Assembly: GCF_026914265.1 (NCBI RefSeq)
Contig: NC_069125.1
Coordinates: forward strand, 75,641,546 to 75,705,545
From: Mya arenaria
Lineage: Eukaryota; Mollusca; Bivalvia; Myida; Myidae
DNA: 64,000 nt
Direction: 5' to 3'
The translations under genes were made by a program, and so were the position numbers. The notes under the pieces were generated by a model. The model was not told the DNA's origin and made no database searches. It was given only the letters and a program-made list of their open reading frames with translations. Positions 25,391 to 35,814 of the stretch are shown in pieces (position 1 is the first letter of the stretch; every line of letters starts with the position of its first letter).

Positions 25391-27417
25391 TCTTAGCTTG
25401 CTCTGGTTGATGATTTGTTTTGTCAAACTAATTGATACATATAAACGAAATCAAGACAGGTTTGTCCAAGTGAACTATTAATGCTTACATGGTACAAAAA
25501 TATATATGAAAACAATACGTGTCCCTTAAGGCAACAATTCATATACTAAAATTTATTTTACATTTCAGGAAAAAAGGGCGAACATCCCAAGTGATAAATA
25601 TCGGTAACAAATGAATAATGAATGGCAAATAAACTTTACTTTCAGGGAATACTGAATATTTAGAAATAATTCGGTCTTCTAGTGTGTGGTTTAATACATA
25701 TGCAACTGCCGATCATATTATACACACATATTATACATGTAGAAATTCAAGCGAGTCGACGTATGGCCAGATGACCCACAGACAGACAAAACTACAAGCG
25801 GACAAATGGACGACGTAACAATAGTTCACTATTCATACAATAGTATGAAAACATGTTGGAAAACTTTATTATGCCCTGTCTTGCAGCACATATCTTTACC
25901 AAATCGATTTGTGAAATACGTTATCACATATTCGACAATCTTGTGAAACATGTGACTTATGAATGTTATTGTCCAACAATGGTTTAGTTATTGTGCACCT
26001 GGTCTAACGGAAATACTCGAAGGCACTTTCTAATCTGCATCGAACATTTCACATGACTGTATAGCTAAACAACATAATTACTTACCTTGTAGTTTTTTAT
26101 TTTATTACCTTTTATACAGTCTTTTTTGCATGGTTAATTTGGTAATAAAGCTCTCATATTTTATATTACATGAAGCTAATGTTGTTTTATAATGAACAAG
26201 ATTAGTGTCAAGTGTCATACTCTTAATGACAACCATAACAGTATATCTTTAAACAAATTTGCCATATTTGGTATATTTAGTGATTACTAGTATCACCAGT
26301 CGGTAAGTGCCCTGGTGCGACAGAGCGGGCAACGCTGACCGAGCCGGGCCATCTGTCGCTCCCAGTGTCATGGGAAAAGCCAACTAATGTACGCAATAAA
26401 CGCCTCTATACATCCCGTCGCGAATGCTTTATCTAGGCCCGGAGGTTTCGGGTTTAACATGCATATTGTTCAAATAGCGGGAATATCTGTAATCTAATTA
26501 AGGATAAATATAAGTTTCATTTAGATATTTAAATATAAAATGGTAAACAGATGACACTTTTATGGAAGATGCCAACACTCTGGCGTATTGTCTCCGAGTG
26601 TTATATGAAGCATTATTGAAACTGTACATAGTGAAATTAACACCTCATATAAATTGAAAGGAAATAATGAAGAAAATAAAATCCCTTGCAAGAGCACATT
26701 TTGTTTTGCTATATAGCATGTATAAATAGTTTAAACTCCTTCATATTCATTCATTTGTGGCCTCAACGTAATTTGAAAGAATGCTCCGTTGCCTTTGGCA
26801 TTGACTTGGGCTAGTGATTGACACCAGTACATATATGTACTTGTAAATAATACTTTGATCATCCGATCAGGGTTAAGGGTCCGATAAGGGTTAAATTGAA
26901 ATAAGCAAAGTCTCGAGTGCTCTGAGACGCGAAAGGAAGAGGTGGTGGGGGGGGGGGCTACCAGCTGGCGGTCACTGGCTCCCCTTGCTGCCACAACGAT
27001 GTCCCCATGCGGATACCGGTCAGACATGACATGGCATCCTATGACAGCTTTATTGACTTCTTTTGTACCGAAATGTTCATCTATTCAGGCCTTTCATTAT
27101 TATTAAATATTCCTGCGCTGCATGGATTGTCACATTATCAATATTGTAAAGCTGTCAAACATTTTGCCAATATCACCGACCAGTTGACTTGAAAATAGTT
27201 CCAACCATATACCGATATAATTAAATAAACTCGCATACATTTAACAATCCATTGCAAAATACGTTGACATTAAAATAAATCTAAAGATTAATATTGTATT
27301 TATTTTATGGCGTTTGATTCGATTTTTAATAATGAAACGCAACTTATTTATCGGGGACTATTTCGTGTCAGTTCGCCCATGGCGCGGTTTTCCGGATGAG
27401 TGTCAATCGAGACTGGC

Positions 27418-27467
27418 TATAAATTGGCCGGTATGGCCGTGTGAATTCAGTTTCAGTTTGACAGCTG
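27418..27467 (+). promoter_or_regulatory. Candidate core promoter of the HLH gene
   Basis: A TATA box (TATAAA, 27,418-27,423) stands 30 bp before an initiator-like TCAGTTT (27,447), placing transcription start near 27,448 and giving a 5' leader of about 78 nt. An E-box CAGCTG at 27,462-27,467 just inside the leader could allow autoregulation or regulation by other bHLH proteins. The spacing is seen; its use is inferred. Confidence 0.55.
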
Positions 27468-27525
27468 AGAGGATTGCACGAAATAGAAGTGAAACAATCT
27501 AATTCCAGAAAGGATATTTTCAAAA

Positions 27526-30180
27526 ATGGAAAAGGTAGTAAATGTGTTTTATACGAGTTAGTAATGCTGGTAGTGGTATAAGAAATGGCAGTTGTAGCGA
27601 TCGATTATATTCATGGACTTCTCGTCTATCATTCTTAAAATGCACGTTGCCATTTGATTGAGTTAATTTGTTATTTTTTTAAGTGTGTACCTTACGGGCG
27701 ATAAAAGGCTGAAATAGCTTGTATGAAAAGCTTAAGTTAGTTGCATTCAGCTTTATGGGAACAGTGTTGGGCACAAATTGGTATCATACATAATTTAAAT
27801 GTTTTCCTTATTAGGTTAAAGAAGTTAAACTTACATCCACGAGAAAAGGCATATCATCTACGCAGATCGTTGCTAGGCAACATATGAAGAAGCACCTGCG
27901 GAGGATTCGGAACAAGGAATACCGCAGGTTACGTGCCATGGTGCCGGCCGTCGCCAAACAACAGAAAGTATCCAAGGTAATTATCAGACAACCGAAAAGT
28001 GATGAACTCTTTTGCATGAGAAAATAATTAGGGATGATAGGGAACTCTTGAAAATGATGTGTTTCTGTTTGAACTTCAATTTATTTGACGTGATTTGATT
28101 TTAATCGTACTTTGACAATTGCATCTAACAGTTCAAAAGACATGCTTTACGTTGAAACTTTCATGCAGTAGCATAATTGGTTAAGAGCCCATAATAGGAC
28201 GACCAACAGCTGTTAGTGATTCTTCTTATACTGGAACATGATCGGCGCCAATGGCAGTGCCAAACACTATCATTGCACGCAATATGGATTTGCGTGTCAT
28301 CTAAACCATTTCATACTAAATAATGGTCATAGATTGTAACTATCATGATATACCTTCGTATCATATACACCGTTAAGAAATGATATCGAATCACCAGGGG
28401 GAAGGAGCATCTAAAGATATAGGCTCAACAAACATGCAAGCCTGAAAGGCTTACACCTACCGCTGAATGTATTATGATTGGTTTAATGTGGACAATTTAT
28501 CACGATTTGATGAGTTTAACACTCGAAGTGTTTTATTTAACTGGATATCAAGATGATAGTTCTCATATGTTGTCTCCCTAGGCGGGAAGATGATGTATGG
28601 ATGAGGTGATATACTCCATATGTAGTTTCGAGGATGTGGTTTCGTCATGAGAGGCTCCATCTGTGTGCTGTCCGATGATAATACGCTGCTTATTGTCTTC
28701 CCGAGTATTGGGTCTCGTCATGGCCAGATGGCTTACATCACATGTCTTAACTTGGCGCGTTTTGTGGTCTATGTGCGGTTTATATATACCAACAAATCAT
28801 GATGTATCACCTGAGACCGATACAACAGTTCCGCTTTTTATGTCTTTTTACGGAACATTTAAAAAAATTGTTTCAAAGTTCATTTGTAATGGAACATGAT
28901 CGGCGCCAATGGCAGTGCCAAACACTATCATTTCACGCAATCATTTGCGTGTCATCTAAACCATTTCATACTAAATAATGGTCATTGGTTGTAAAAACTC
29001 ATATTGTTATTAGATGATGAATTATATTCATTTAATTAGAATAACCATTAATAGGCGAGCGCCTTAGATACATTGTATAACCGAACACTTTCCGTACACG
29101 TTGTGAAATACGACTGTTTGCTTTTGCAGGTTGAGGTTATTGAGGAGGCGGTCCGCTACATTGACGAGCTGCATCGCGCCCTGGCCGCCCGCCTCGGACA
29201 CACAGAAGCGCTCACTGGTATGTGCCACTATATATATGTGACTATATGTCAACGGTGTTTGATGTTCTCAATATCTGATAATCCATATACTAACTGATTG
29301 CTTATCCTTACGATGCATGAAGTACAAAAAAACCCTCTGAAACTCTACCAATACATCTTGAAATTAAAATACAATGTACTGATTATTTCTTTAGCATATG
29401 TCAAATAGTTCTTATGCACAGACCAAAGTCGTTAAGTTGGCCACTCAGATAGGGGCCGCACGACCCCTATTTCTCTCTTGACTGGACAAGAACCGGATTT
29501 CGGTAGCAGCATGTGCGCTAAACCCGTCCTGGCCATATGCTCTGTGTAAACCACAGGGAGAACATTGTATTCTTCGCAGACTCGAAAAAGAATGCTTAAG
29601 GGCTTAAATTTTCATCAAGTTCCCTTTCGGAAATCGTAAATCAGACATCAAAGTATTGTAACGCCAAAGTTTATGACATTCGTTTGAAATAATATTAACA
29701 TTCATATTAACCGCGATGAGACAGGCATGCGCAAAGCGTGGCACGTGTCACTGGCGCGCGTCGTATTCGATGCCATATGGCTCGCTTGATTTGACAGAAA
29801 TCCAATAGCAATAATTGCTGTTGTTAGAAGGAATCTCAGCAAATAAAATAATTCATGACACAAATCAATAGCTTTTTTTTTACAAGTAACATGCTTTTAT
29901 AAAGATAATAAAATCCGCTATACTCAAGCAAGGCCGACATAATATACTATGCAGGTATTACTTATTAATAGTTTTCATTTGATCTATTGTAGGCGACAGA
30001 GGGAGTACATGTACCGAAAATGACACGCTGAAGGAGTTTGTACACAATTTTATTCCCGCGGACTTCTTCCGGCGACGGGTAGCAGTGCCAATGGTGGTCC
30101 AGGAATATGAGAAACAGCAGCGGGTGCCGTCCTATCTGACACAAAACCACGGCAAGCCGCGCCCTGCCAAGTTTGTCTAG
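27526..30180 (+). CDS. Small helix-loop-helix protein with degenerate basic region, four exons
   Basis: Exons 27526-27534 (three codons), 27815-27976, 29130-29217, 29993-30180; 447 nt, 148 residues, all junctions in phase and GT-AG. The HLH domain lies at residues about 24-77: helix 1 HLRRIRNKEYRRLRAMVP, loop AVAKQQ, helix 2 KVSKVEVIEEAVRYIDELHR. The helix-2 KVSKVE motif is strongly like Id/Emc proteins (KVSKVEILQHVIDYI). The basic stretch is rich in Lys/Arg but lacks the conserved Glu that reads E-boxes (a Lys is at that place), so DNA binding by the usual rule is doubtful. The C-terminal 62 residues (HNFIPADFFRRR...PSYLTQNHGKPRPAKFV) match nothing I know. Nuclear regulator, probably dimerising with other bHLH proteins; the exact family is unsettled. 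Confidence 0.85.
28233..28995 (+). repeat. Duplicated ~105-bp block in HLH intron 2
   Basis: A block beginning GGAACATGATCGGCGCCAAT occurs at 28,233-28,338 and again at 28,891-28,995 in the same orientation, nearly identical except for a small deletion and a few changes near the middle and end. It is not seen elsewhere in the window. It may be a duplicated regulatory module or a dispersed repeat. Confidence 0.8.
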
Positions 30181-30774
30181 GGTAGGTGGCGAGTTTCATT
30201 TATCTAAGCTAGTATTTTAATAGTCAAATAAACAATTGTATATCATTTGAATAAACATTTAATCACCAAAATGCGAGTAAATCATTTATCAAGCGTTGTT
30301 ATAAATAATAATATATATGATGTAAAATGTCACAAAACATTTTTTTGTCTTATAAAAATGTTGAGCTATGTTTTTTTTTGTAGACGATGACGAAGCCTTA
30401 TGATGTACTGAAGCACAACTGTGATACAATATATGTTTGAGGTCATCGCTTTCCTGAGCCCTTACGAGCCATCATATATGGAGTAATCGGAGGTCCCGTC
30501 TTGCTTTATGGTTCGAGTCTATATATATATACCATATGTTCAAATAAGTATTATCATAATTTAAAGTCTTACTTATCTATATTTTCCTAGTCTAGTGTTG
30601 TTGTTTTTTATATACGAACACATTTAAATATATTCGTCAGTTAAGCATTTTAGAGAATACACACTTATATTTAAATGTTTCAAACGGTGCGGTTATTGAA
30701 TGATTTATTGTTTCTTTGTTTTGTTAGATGGCGTCAAAACGTGACCCGTCCAGGCGAGAAACGACGTCCGGCCA

Positions 30775-31290
30775 CTGACCAGATCCCCATGCACTTACCA
30801 GATCTCCACTGACCTGTTCTCCGCTCACTGACAAGTTCTCCACTCACTGACAAGTTCTCCATTCACTGACCAGTTTTCAATTGACCAGTTCTCCGCTTAC
30901 TGACCAGTTCTCCGCTCACTGACCAGTTCTCCGCTCATTGACAAGTTCTCCATTCACTGACCAGTTTTCAATTGACCAGTTCTCCGCTCACTGACAAGTT
31001 CTCAACTCACTGACAAGTGACCAGTTTTAAATTGACCAGTTCTCCGCTCACTGACCAGTTCTCCGCTCACTGACAAGTTCTCCGCTCACTGACGGTGACC
31101 AGTTCTCCCCTCACTGACCTGTTTTCAATTGACCAGTTCTCCGCACACTGACCAGTTCTCCGCTTATTGACAAGTTCTCAGCTCACTGACGGTGACCAGT
31201 TCTCCGCTCACTGGCAAGTTCTCCTATCACTGACCAGTTCTCCGCTCACTGACAGTTTCTCCACTACCTGGCCAGATTAGTTCTCCAATA
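30775..31290. repeat. 19-bp minisatellite in the presumed 3' UTR of the HLH gene
   Basis: About 25 units of CTGACCAGTTCTCCGCTCA with substitutions and small gaps. The HLH stop codon is followed at once by a splice donor (G|GTAGGT, 30,182) and acceptors stand at 30,382 (ttttgtag) and 30,727 (ttttgttag); a polyadenylation signal AATAAA lies at 31,415-31,420. If these are used, the repeat is transcribed in a spliced 3' UTR. Confidence 0.75.
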
Positions 31291-31414
31291 ACTGACCACA
31301 CTGCAGATCCGTTAAGACTGTGATAGCTGTAAATATACTTGTATATATGTGTTACAGAAACTATGCCTGAACATATTGTACATGTTCGCTGCAATGATTT
31401 ATATATTCTCAATG

Positions 31415-31420
31415 AATAAA
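31415..31420 (+). terminator. Candidate polyadenylation signal of the HLH gene
   Basis: AATAAA on the plus strand 1.2 kb after the stop codon, beyond the minisatellite, followed by a GT/T-rich stretch (tgtggttgctgctttttta). It is the first full hexamer with a good downstream element after the stop. Confidence 0.45.
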
Positions 31421-31527
31421 AGAATTCAAACTAAATGTGGTTGCTGCTTTTTTATTTTAGATACGTAGGAATCGTTGAAATTTACTTTGATACTAAATAT
31501 GAAGTGAAGCAGTCATCAACTGAGATA

Positions 31528-31745
31528 ATGGTGTAGTTGTATAGATGTCCGCCTCCCATCCAAGAAGTTTAAGGTTTGATCCCCACTAGGGGTGGTTTCT
31601 CATGGCCTCGCAAAATGGACATCAGTTTCGGTTTCTTCCAGGGAAACGAACTCGAGAGTAATTCCATACGCTTTCAGCTTTCGCCACAATTAAGATTAGA
31701 GAAATAAGTATAAACTTAATTAGTAACGTAGTTAATCTACGGACC
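31528..31745 (+). mobile_element. Degenerate tRNA-headed SINE 3
   Basis: The head 'ggtgtagttgtatagatgtccgcct' with B box GGTTTGATCCC is tRNA-like; the body 'catcagtttcggtttcttccagggaaacg' is a decayed form of the CAGTACTGGTT...CCCAGGA block of SINEs 1 and 2. Ends are unclear, and no target duplication was found. Confidence 0.6.
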
Positions 31746-32331
31746 AAGCTGTCGTCTGTTTAAGCTTAACTGCACCAAGGTTGGCGTCAACATTCAATTG
31801 TACCAATCGTAATAATTCATGGATGAAATTTAATCTTCCACTTTCCACTTTGTGTGATGGTTATTTAAAATTCCTTTACAGTCAAATTCACTGAATAAAA
31901 TGCAAATGCGCCATATGTGATGAGATCGAATTAATAGTTTGGACATGGGAACGATTTTTATAACAATCCGATTTATTTACACAAGATTCGTTTTTAAGAG
32001 CCCACAAGTGGTCAAATATTGACTTCAAAGGGCTTAAGAGAAGGGCCGTGAGAAAGTTAAAAGTGCAATATCGGAGATCCCTACGTTTATAAGAGGACAT
32101 TAAAAATGACAGGCAACAGATGAATCGGTTTTTGAGAGAATACACATATTTTAACCCGACGATAACCATTATAAAAGACAAGTTTGTGGTCAATACACGC
32201 CATACCTCAGAACATCTTCTCTAGTGAACGAACCCGGCACTGTTAAACTAACGGCGAATTTGTCGAGAAATCTTCCCTTTTTAAATGTCGCGAAGCTGCG
32301 GTTTGTAAAACAATAAGGACATTCAATATAA

Positions 32332-32337
32332 TTTATT
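32332..32337 (-). terminator. Polyadenylation signal of the SDR gene
   Basis: AATAAA on the minus strand, about 36 nt after the SDR stop codon, predicting a very short 3' UTR. Confidence 0.5.
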
Positions 32338-32372
32338 TACATAGAAATGAAATCATTAATGATGATCGATTA

Positions 32373-33224
32373 TTATTCATTCTTGACTATCTGTCTTTTA
32401 TTAATTATGTTCCCGTTGGGTGAATCGGTACCACACGGCAACAGGGCGAGCCAGGCGATATCGACCGCTGCCTCTTCCGGGGACCGGGCTACCACTCCAC
32501 CGAGGCAGCCATTCTCGTCCAGGTGTGTCTCCATCTGCTCTGTCCGCGTCCAGCCCGGGCAGCCCGCGTTGACCAGGATGTTCCGCCGACAATCTGCTCG
32601 CAGGTCCCGCGCAATCACGTACACGAGCGCGTTCTGTAGCACGCTGACTGCCTCCAGTATTCGGTCCGGCCACCCGTATTCCGCCCACACATTTGACTTC
32701 ACAGCTGATAAATACTTGTCAGCAAGTTTATCCAACTCAAACATAGTCACTTTATTTAAGTCAATTTCTTTCCTTATCTTGTCACCGAGACTGCTTAGAA
32801 CACCTAGCTCACTAGAAACGACAATGACACGTGCATGTGGTCTGAGGAGCGGCAAAAAGTACCGCATGAGGCTCATAGTGCCCTTGAAATTCGTGTTGAC
32901 GGTGAGCTCCGCCTGGCGGTAGATGGAGAGGGGCGTGTCCTTGGGGAACACGGTGCCCGCGTTACTGACGAGCACGTCCACGCCGCGGTAGGTCTCCGTA
33001 ATAAAGTCAAGGAACATACGGATACTGGCCGACTGGGTGACATCCAGCTCGTGCCATATGGGCTTCAGGCCCTCCCGCGTCAGCTGTGCACATGCACGTC
33101 GGCCCCTCGCCGTGTCCTTGCCTGTCACGATCACGTCACCAGGGAACTGCTGGAGCAACAGCCTCGCTACCTGGTAACCTATTCCGCGGTTTGCACCAGT
33201 TACTATTGCAACCTTTTTCCCCAT
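32373..33224 (-). CDS. CBR1-like short-chain dehydrogenase, catalytic Tyr/Lys lost
   Basis: A single open frame of 283 residues, close to human carbonyl reductase 1 (277). It has the NADP(H) site TGANRGIG (residues 9-16), the NAG motif (88-90), the family stretch QAELTVNTNFKGT and the C-terminal NAGCPGWTRT, and the Ser pair at the active site (SSELG, 137-141). At the catalytic YxxxK the alignment to CBR1 is gap-free between GWP and ARxL, yet the protein reads GWPDRILEAVS: Leu190 for Tyr and Ser194 for Lys. It should bind NADPH but is unlikely to reduce carbonyls by the classical route. CBR1 is a cytosolic reductase of carbonyls and quinones. An acceptor-like ctatttag just upstream of the ATG (33,236-33,243) suggests a spliced 5' leader, so the gene need not be a retrocopy. 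The long open frames on the opposite strand are shadows. Confidence 0.88.
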   Translation of the reverse strand: MGKKVAIVTGANRGIGYQVARLLLQQFPGDVIVTGKDTARGRRACAQLTREGLKPIWHELDVTQSASIRMFLDFITETYRGVDVLVSNAGTVFPKDTPLSIYRQAELTVNTNFKGTMSLMRYFLPLLRPHARVIVVSSELGVLSSLGDKIRKEIDLNKVTMFELDKLADKYLSAVKSNVWAEYGWPDRILEAVSVLQNALVYVIARDLRADCRRNILVNAGCPGWTRTEQMETHLDENGCLGGVVARSPEEAAVDIAWLALLPCGTDSPNGNIINKRQIVKNE

Positions 33225-35814
33225 TCTGTATTACCTAAATAGAAAGATAGTCTTTTATACAAGAAAGTAAATTGAGCATTTAACTGACAATGTGTTTACT
33301 TATTCAAATAATTACATTCACTAGAAATACAAAATATTACACCATAAATACCTTCTATTTATGATCCTCGTTTAATGTACATATGTAAGAACATAGTGCC
33401 TGATCGAGTATTGATCGATCCCTATATATTAAGTGTAAACGATTGGCGTTAAACCTCCGATCTACAAGAAAACAAACAGATCAGAATATTGGTTTTCTCA
33501 GAGAGCTTTAAAAGTAAACATTGTTTACCCTGGTAGTTGTATAAACATGTATAATTATGCAAATCTATTTTAAGTTTTCGAAATTCTTTAGAGAATATCT
33601 TCAGCGTTATGCTCGAGTCAATGTTATTGTAAACATTTAACCACATTTATATACCATCCAGTGATTGTCTAAATCACTGCACATATTACACGTTCTTGCT
33701 ATTTTCACTTTTATGTCCCATCGTCATGACCTAGGCTCCATGTGAGTCTGAATTTATATCTAAATTCATAAAGTTCTGTTGAACAGTATTAAATAACTTT
33801 GTTTTCAGCCGAAAACTGACCTTTCGCCTTGACAGGATCATGTAGAAATGAATGCTTTATACAACGAACGAATTAGAAACAAGGGCCATAACTCTGCTGG
33901 GCACAGACGCAAATAAACCCGCTGGGCCGGTATTCATATAACATTAAGTAATTTCTAAAGTCGATTTCCTTAAATTTTCAGTCAAATTTAAGCTAAAAAG
34001 TAAAATTGTTTTCAACATAAAAGTGTATATATCACATAAAAATTAATGAAATTAAGTATTTTCGATAGATTTTTGTTATTATATCATATGGCCAGTGAGA
34101 TACTTAACTTCGGAAAACGACTTAGTATAGGAAAATACTTAAGATGTTTTATTTTACCGGTCCTGATATTATATTTACGTACTGGTTATCACGCCTCAGA
34201 AAGTTATCAAGATAGGGACAACACAAAATCCCATGCTTTATATTATGCAATTCTAAACAAAGTAAAGGGCCTTGAACCTTTGTTTTATCGGAGGAGCCAC
34301 ACACTTTATACCCCTGCAACCAATCGTACAATGCCTAGGCAAGTTATCCAACGGCTATCTATTGGCTAGTTGGCACATTGAAATACTTAGTAGTTTGATT
34401 GGTCAATAGTAATTATTTTATAATATTGGCCAATGTATGTTTTGAGCAAAATGACCACACCAAAACTAACAAGTCTTATTGCTGCAGGTGCACAACTTTA
34501 CATTCCTGTCAAGTTTCATCACTGGCCCTCATACTGTTGGGATATGTATGTGCGACACAAGATTGTTTGCGAATCTTTCAGAAGGTCAAGGGCCCCGGGT
34601 CTGGATCAAGCAACACAGTGCACAACTTCTCATTCAGTTTTTGTTTTGTGACGCTGGCTCATATATTTTTGGAGATACACGCAAAAGGATACGTCTCATC
34701 ACACTGGTTAACCCTTGGAAATGACACGCGGCACAGGCGTTGTTGAATCAAGGCAAATGGTCATTCGGCACTTAAATGACAAAGTAACACATACAAACTT
34801 CGTCAACGTATGTGAATCTGGCTTCCAAAAACTACCACAACTCTTCATTTAGAGGATGCAGCCACACACAACACCCCTGGTGCACATACTTCCTGTACAC
34901 TTTCATCACACGGACCAGATACACGCGACACAAGAGTGCATTCTAAGACAAGGGTCATTACTCTGATCTTATTTGGCAAAGATGCACATCTTCACTTGCT
35001 GCTTAGCACGTGTCATCACTATGGATATTATTCTTTTTAAGATACATGCCACACAAGACTGAGTTGGATGGACAGTCAACCATTCCAAAAGTAGTCTCCC
35101 TTCAGACATAATACTAGTATACAGATTCAGAACACAATAAGAATGGTTGCAGTTTTATTTCCAGCGTATGTGGTACAAGATGAACACCAAACACATTCAA
35201 AGTTATTTTCAGCCCTGTTGTGCAATGGGCAAACGACCCTTTAACGTGCAATGGGCGTCTTTAAACAAATACTGAAAGACTTACCCTTGCTAAAAAAGAT
35301 CAACATTATAATTAACATAAGCCATGTCGTGCAATGCAGGCGTCTGCTAACGTGTCATTGGCCAGTAGAATCACAACTTTTCAATGAATGCATGAAAATG
35401 ATGGCAGTGCGACATTGACCAAGGAGCGCTGAAGGAAGTCATAGTGGCTCTCTCCATCAGTTGATTAGTTTACTCAAAACAAACATTATTCTTAATTGAA
35501 ATAAAACTCATCAAATTGAAGAACACTGAACTTAGTAGCAGGAGTACATGGTCAAACAATTAAATCAGAATTGCCTTTACTGGCTATAAAATGCAAACTG
35601 ATCCTGAGCTGGAGAGTTCCTTTAATGACTGTACTGGTATGCAGCTTCTCTGTGCAATGGTCTTGACACATGTTTGAATAGCAAATGCATTACCAAATAT
35701 TGATAACATAGGAAATCATAGAGATATGCGAGCTACCTACAAAAATGTAAAAAGAAAGTATATGATGAAGAATGGCATTAATATTTCACTGAAATGGTGA
35801 TGACCAAGCATGAT
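33225..35814. other. Intergenic with degenerate repeats
   Basis: Downstream of the U1A-like gene and upstream of the SDR (both minus strand). 34,440-35,130 is built of decayed, repeated phrases ('tttcatcactggccc', 'gatacacgcgacacaag', 'agggtcattactctg') typical of bivalve tandem-core elements. It may hold part of the 3' UTR of the minus-strand gene to its right. No exon recognised. Confidence 0.4.

Noticed and set aside
32347-33242. Plus-strand open frames of 191 and 135 codons
   Set aside because: Antisense shadows of the GC-rich SDR gene; the minus-strand frame has clear family motifs and these do not.
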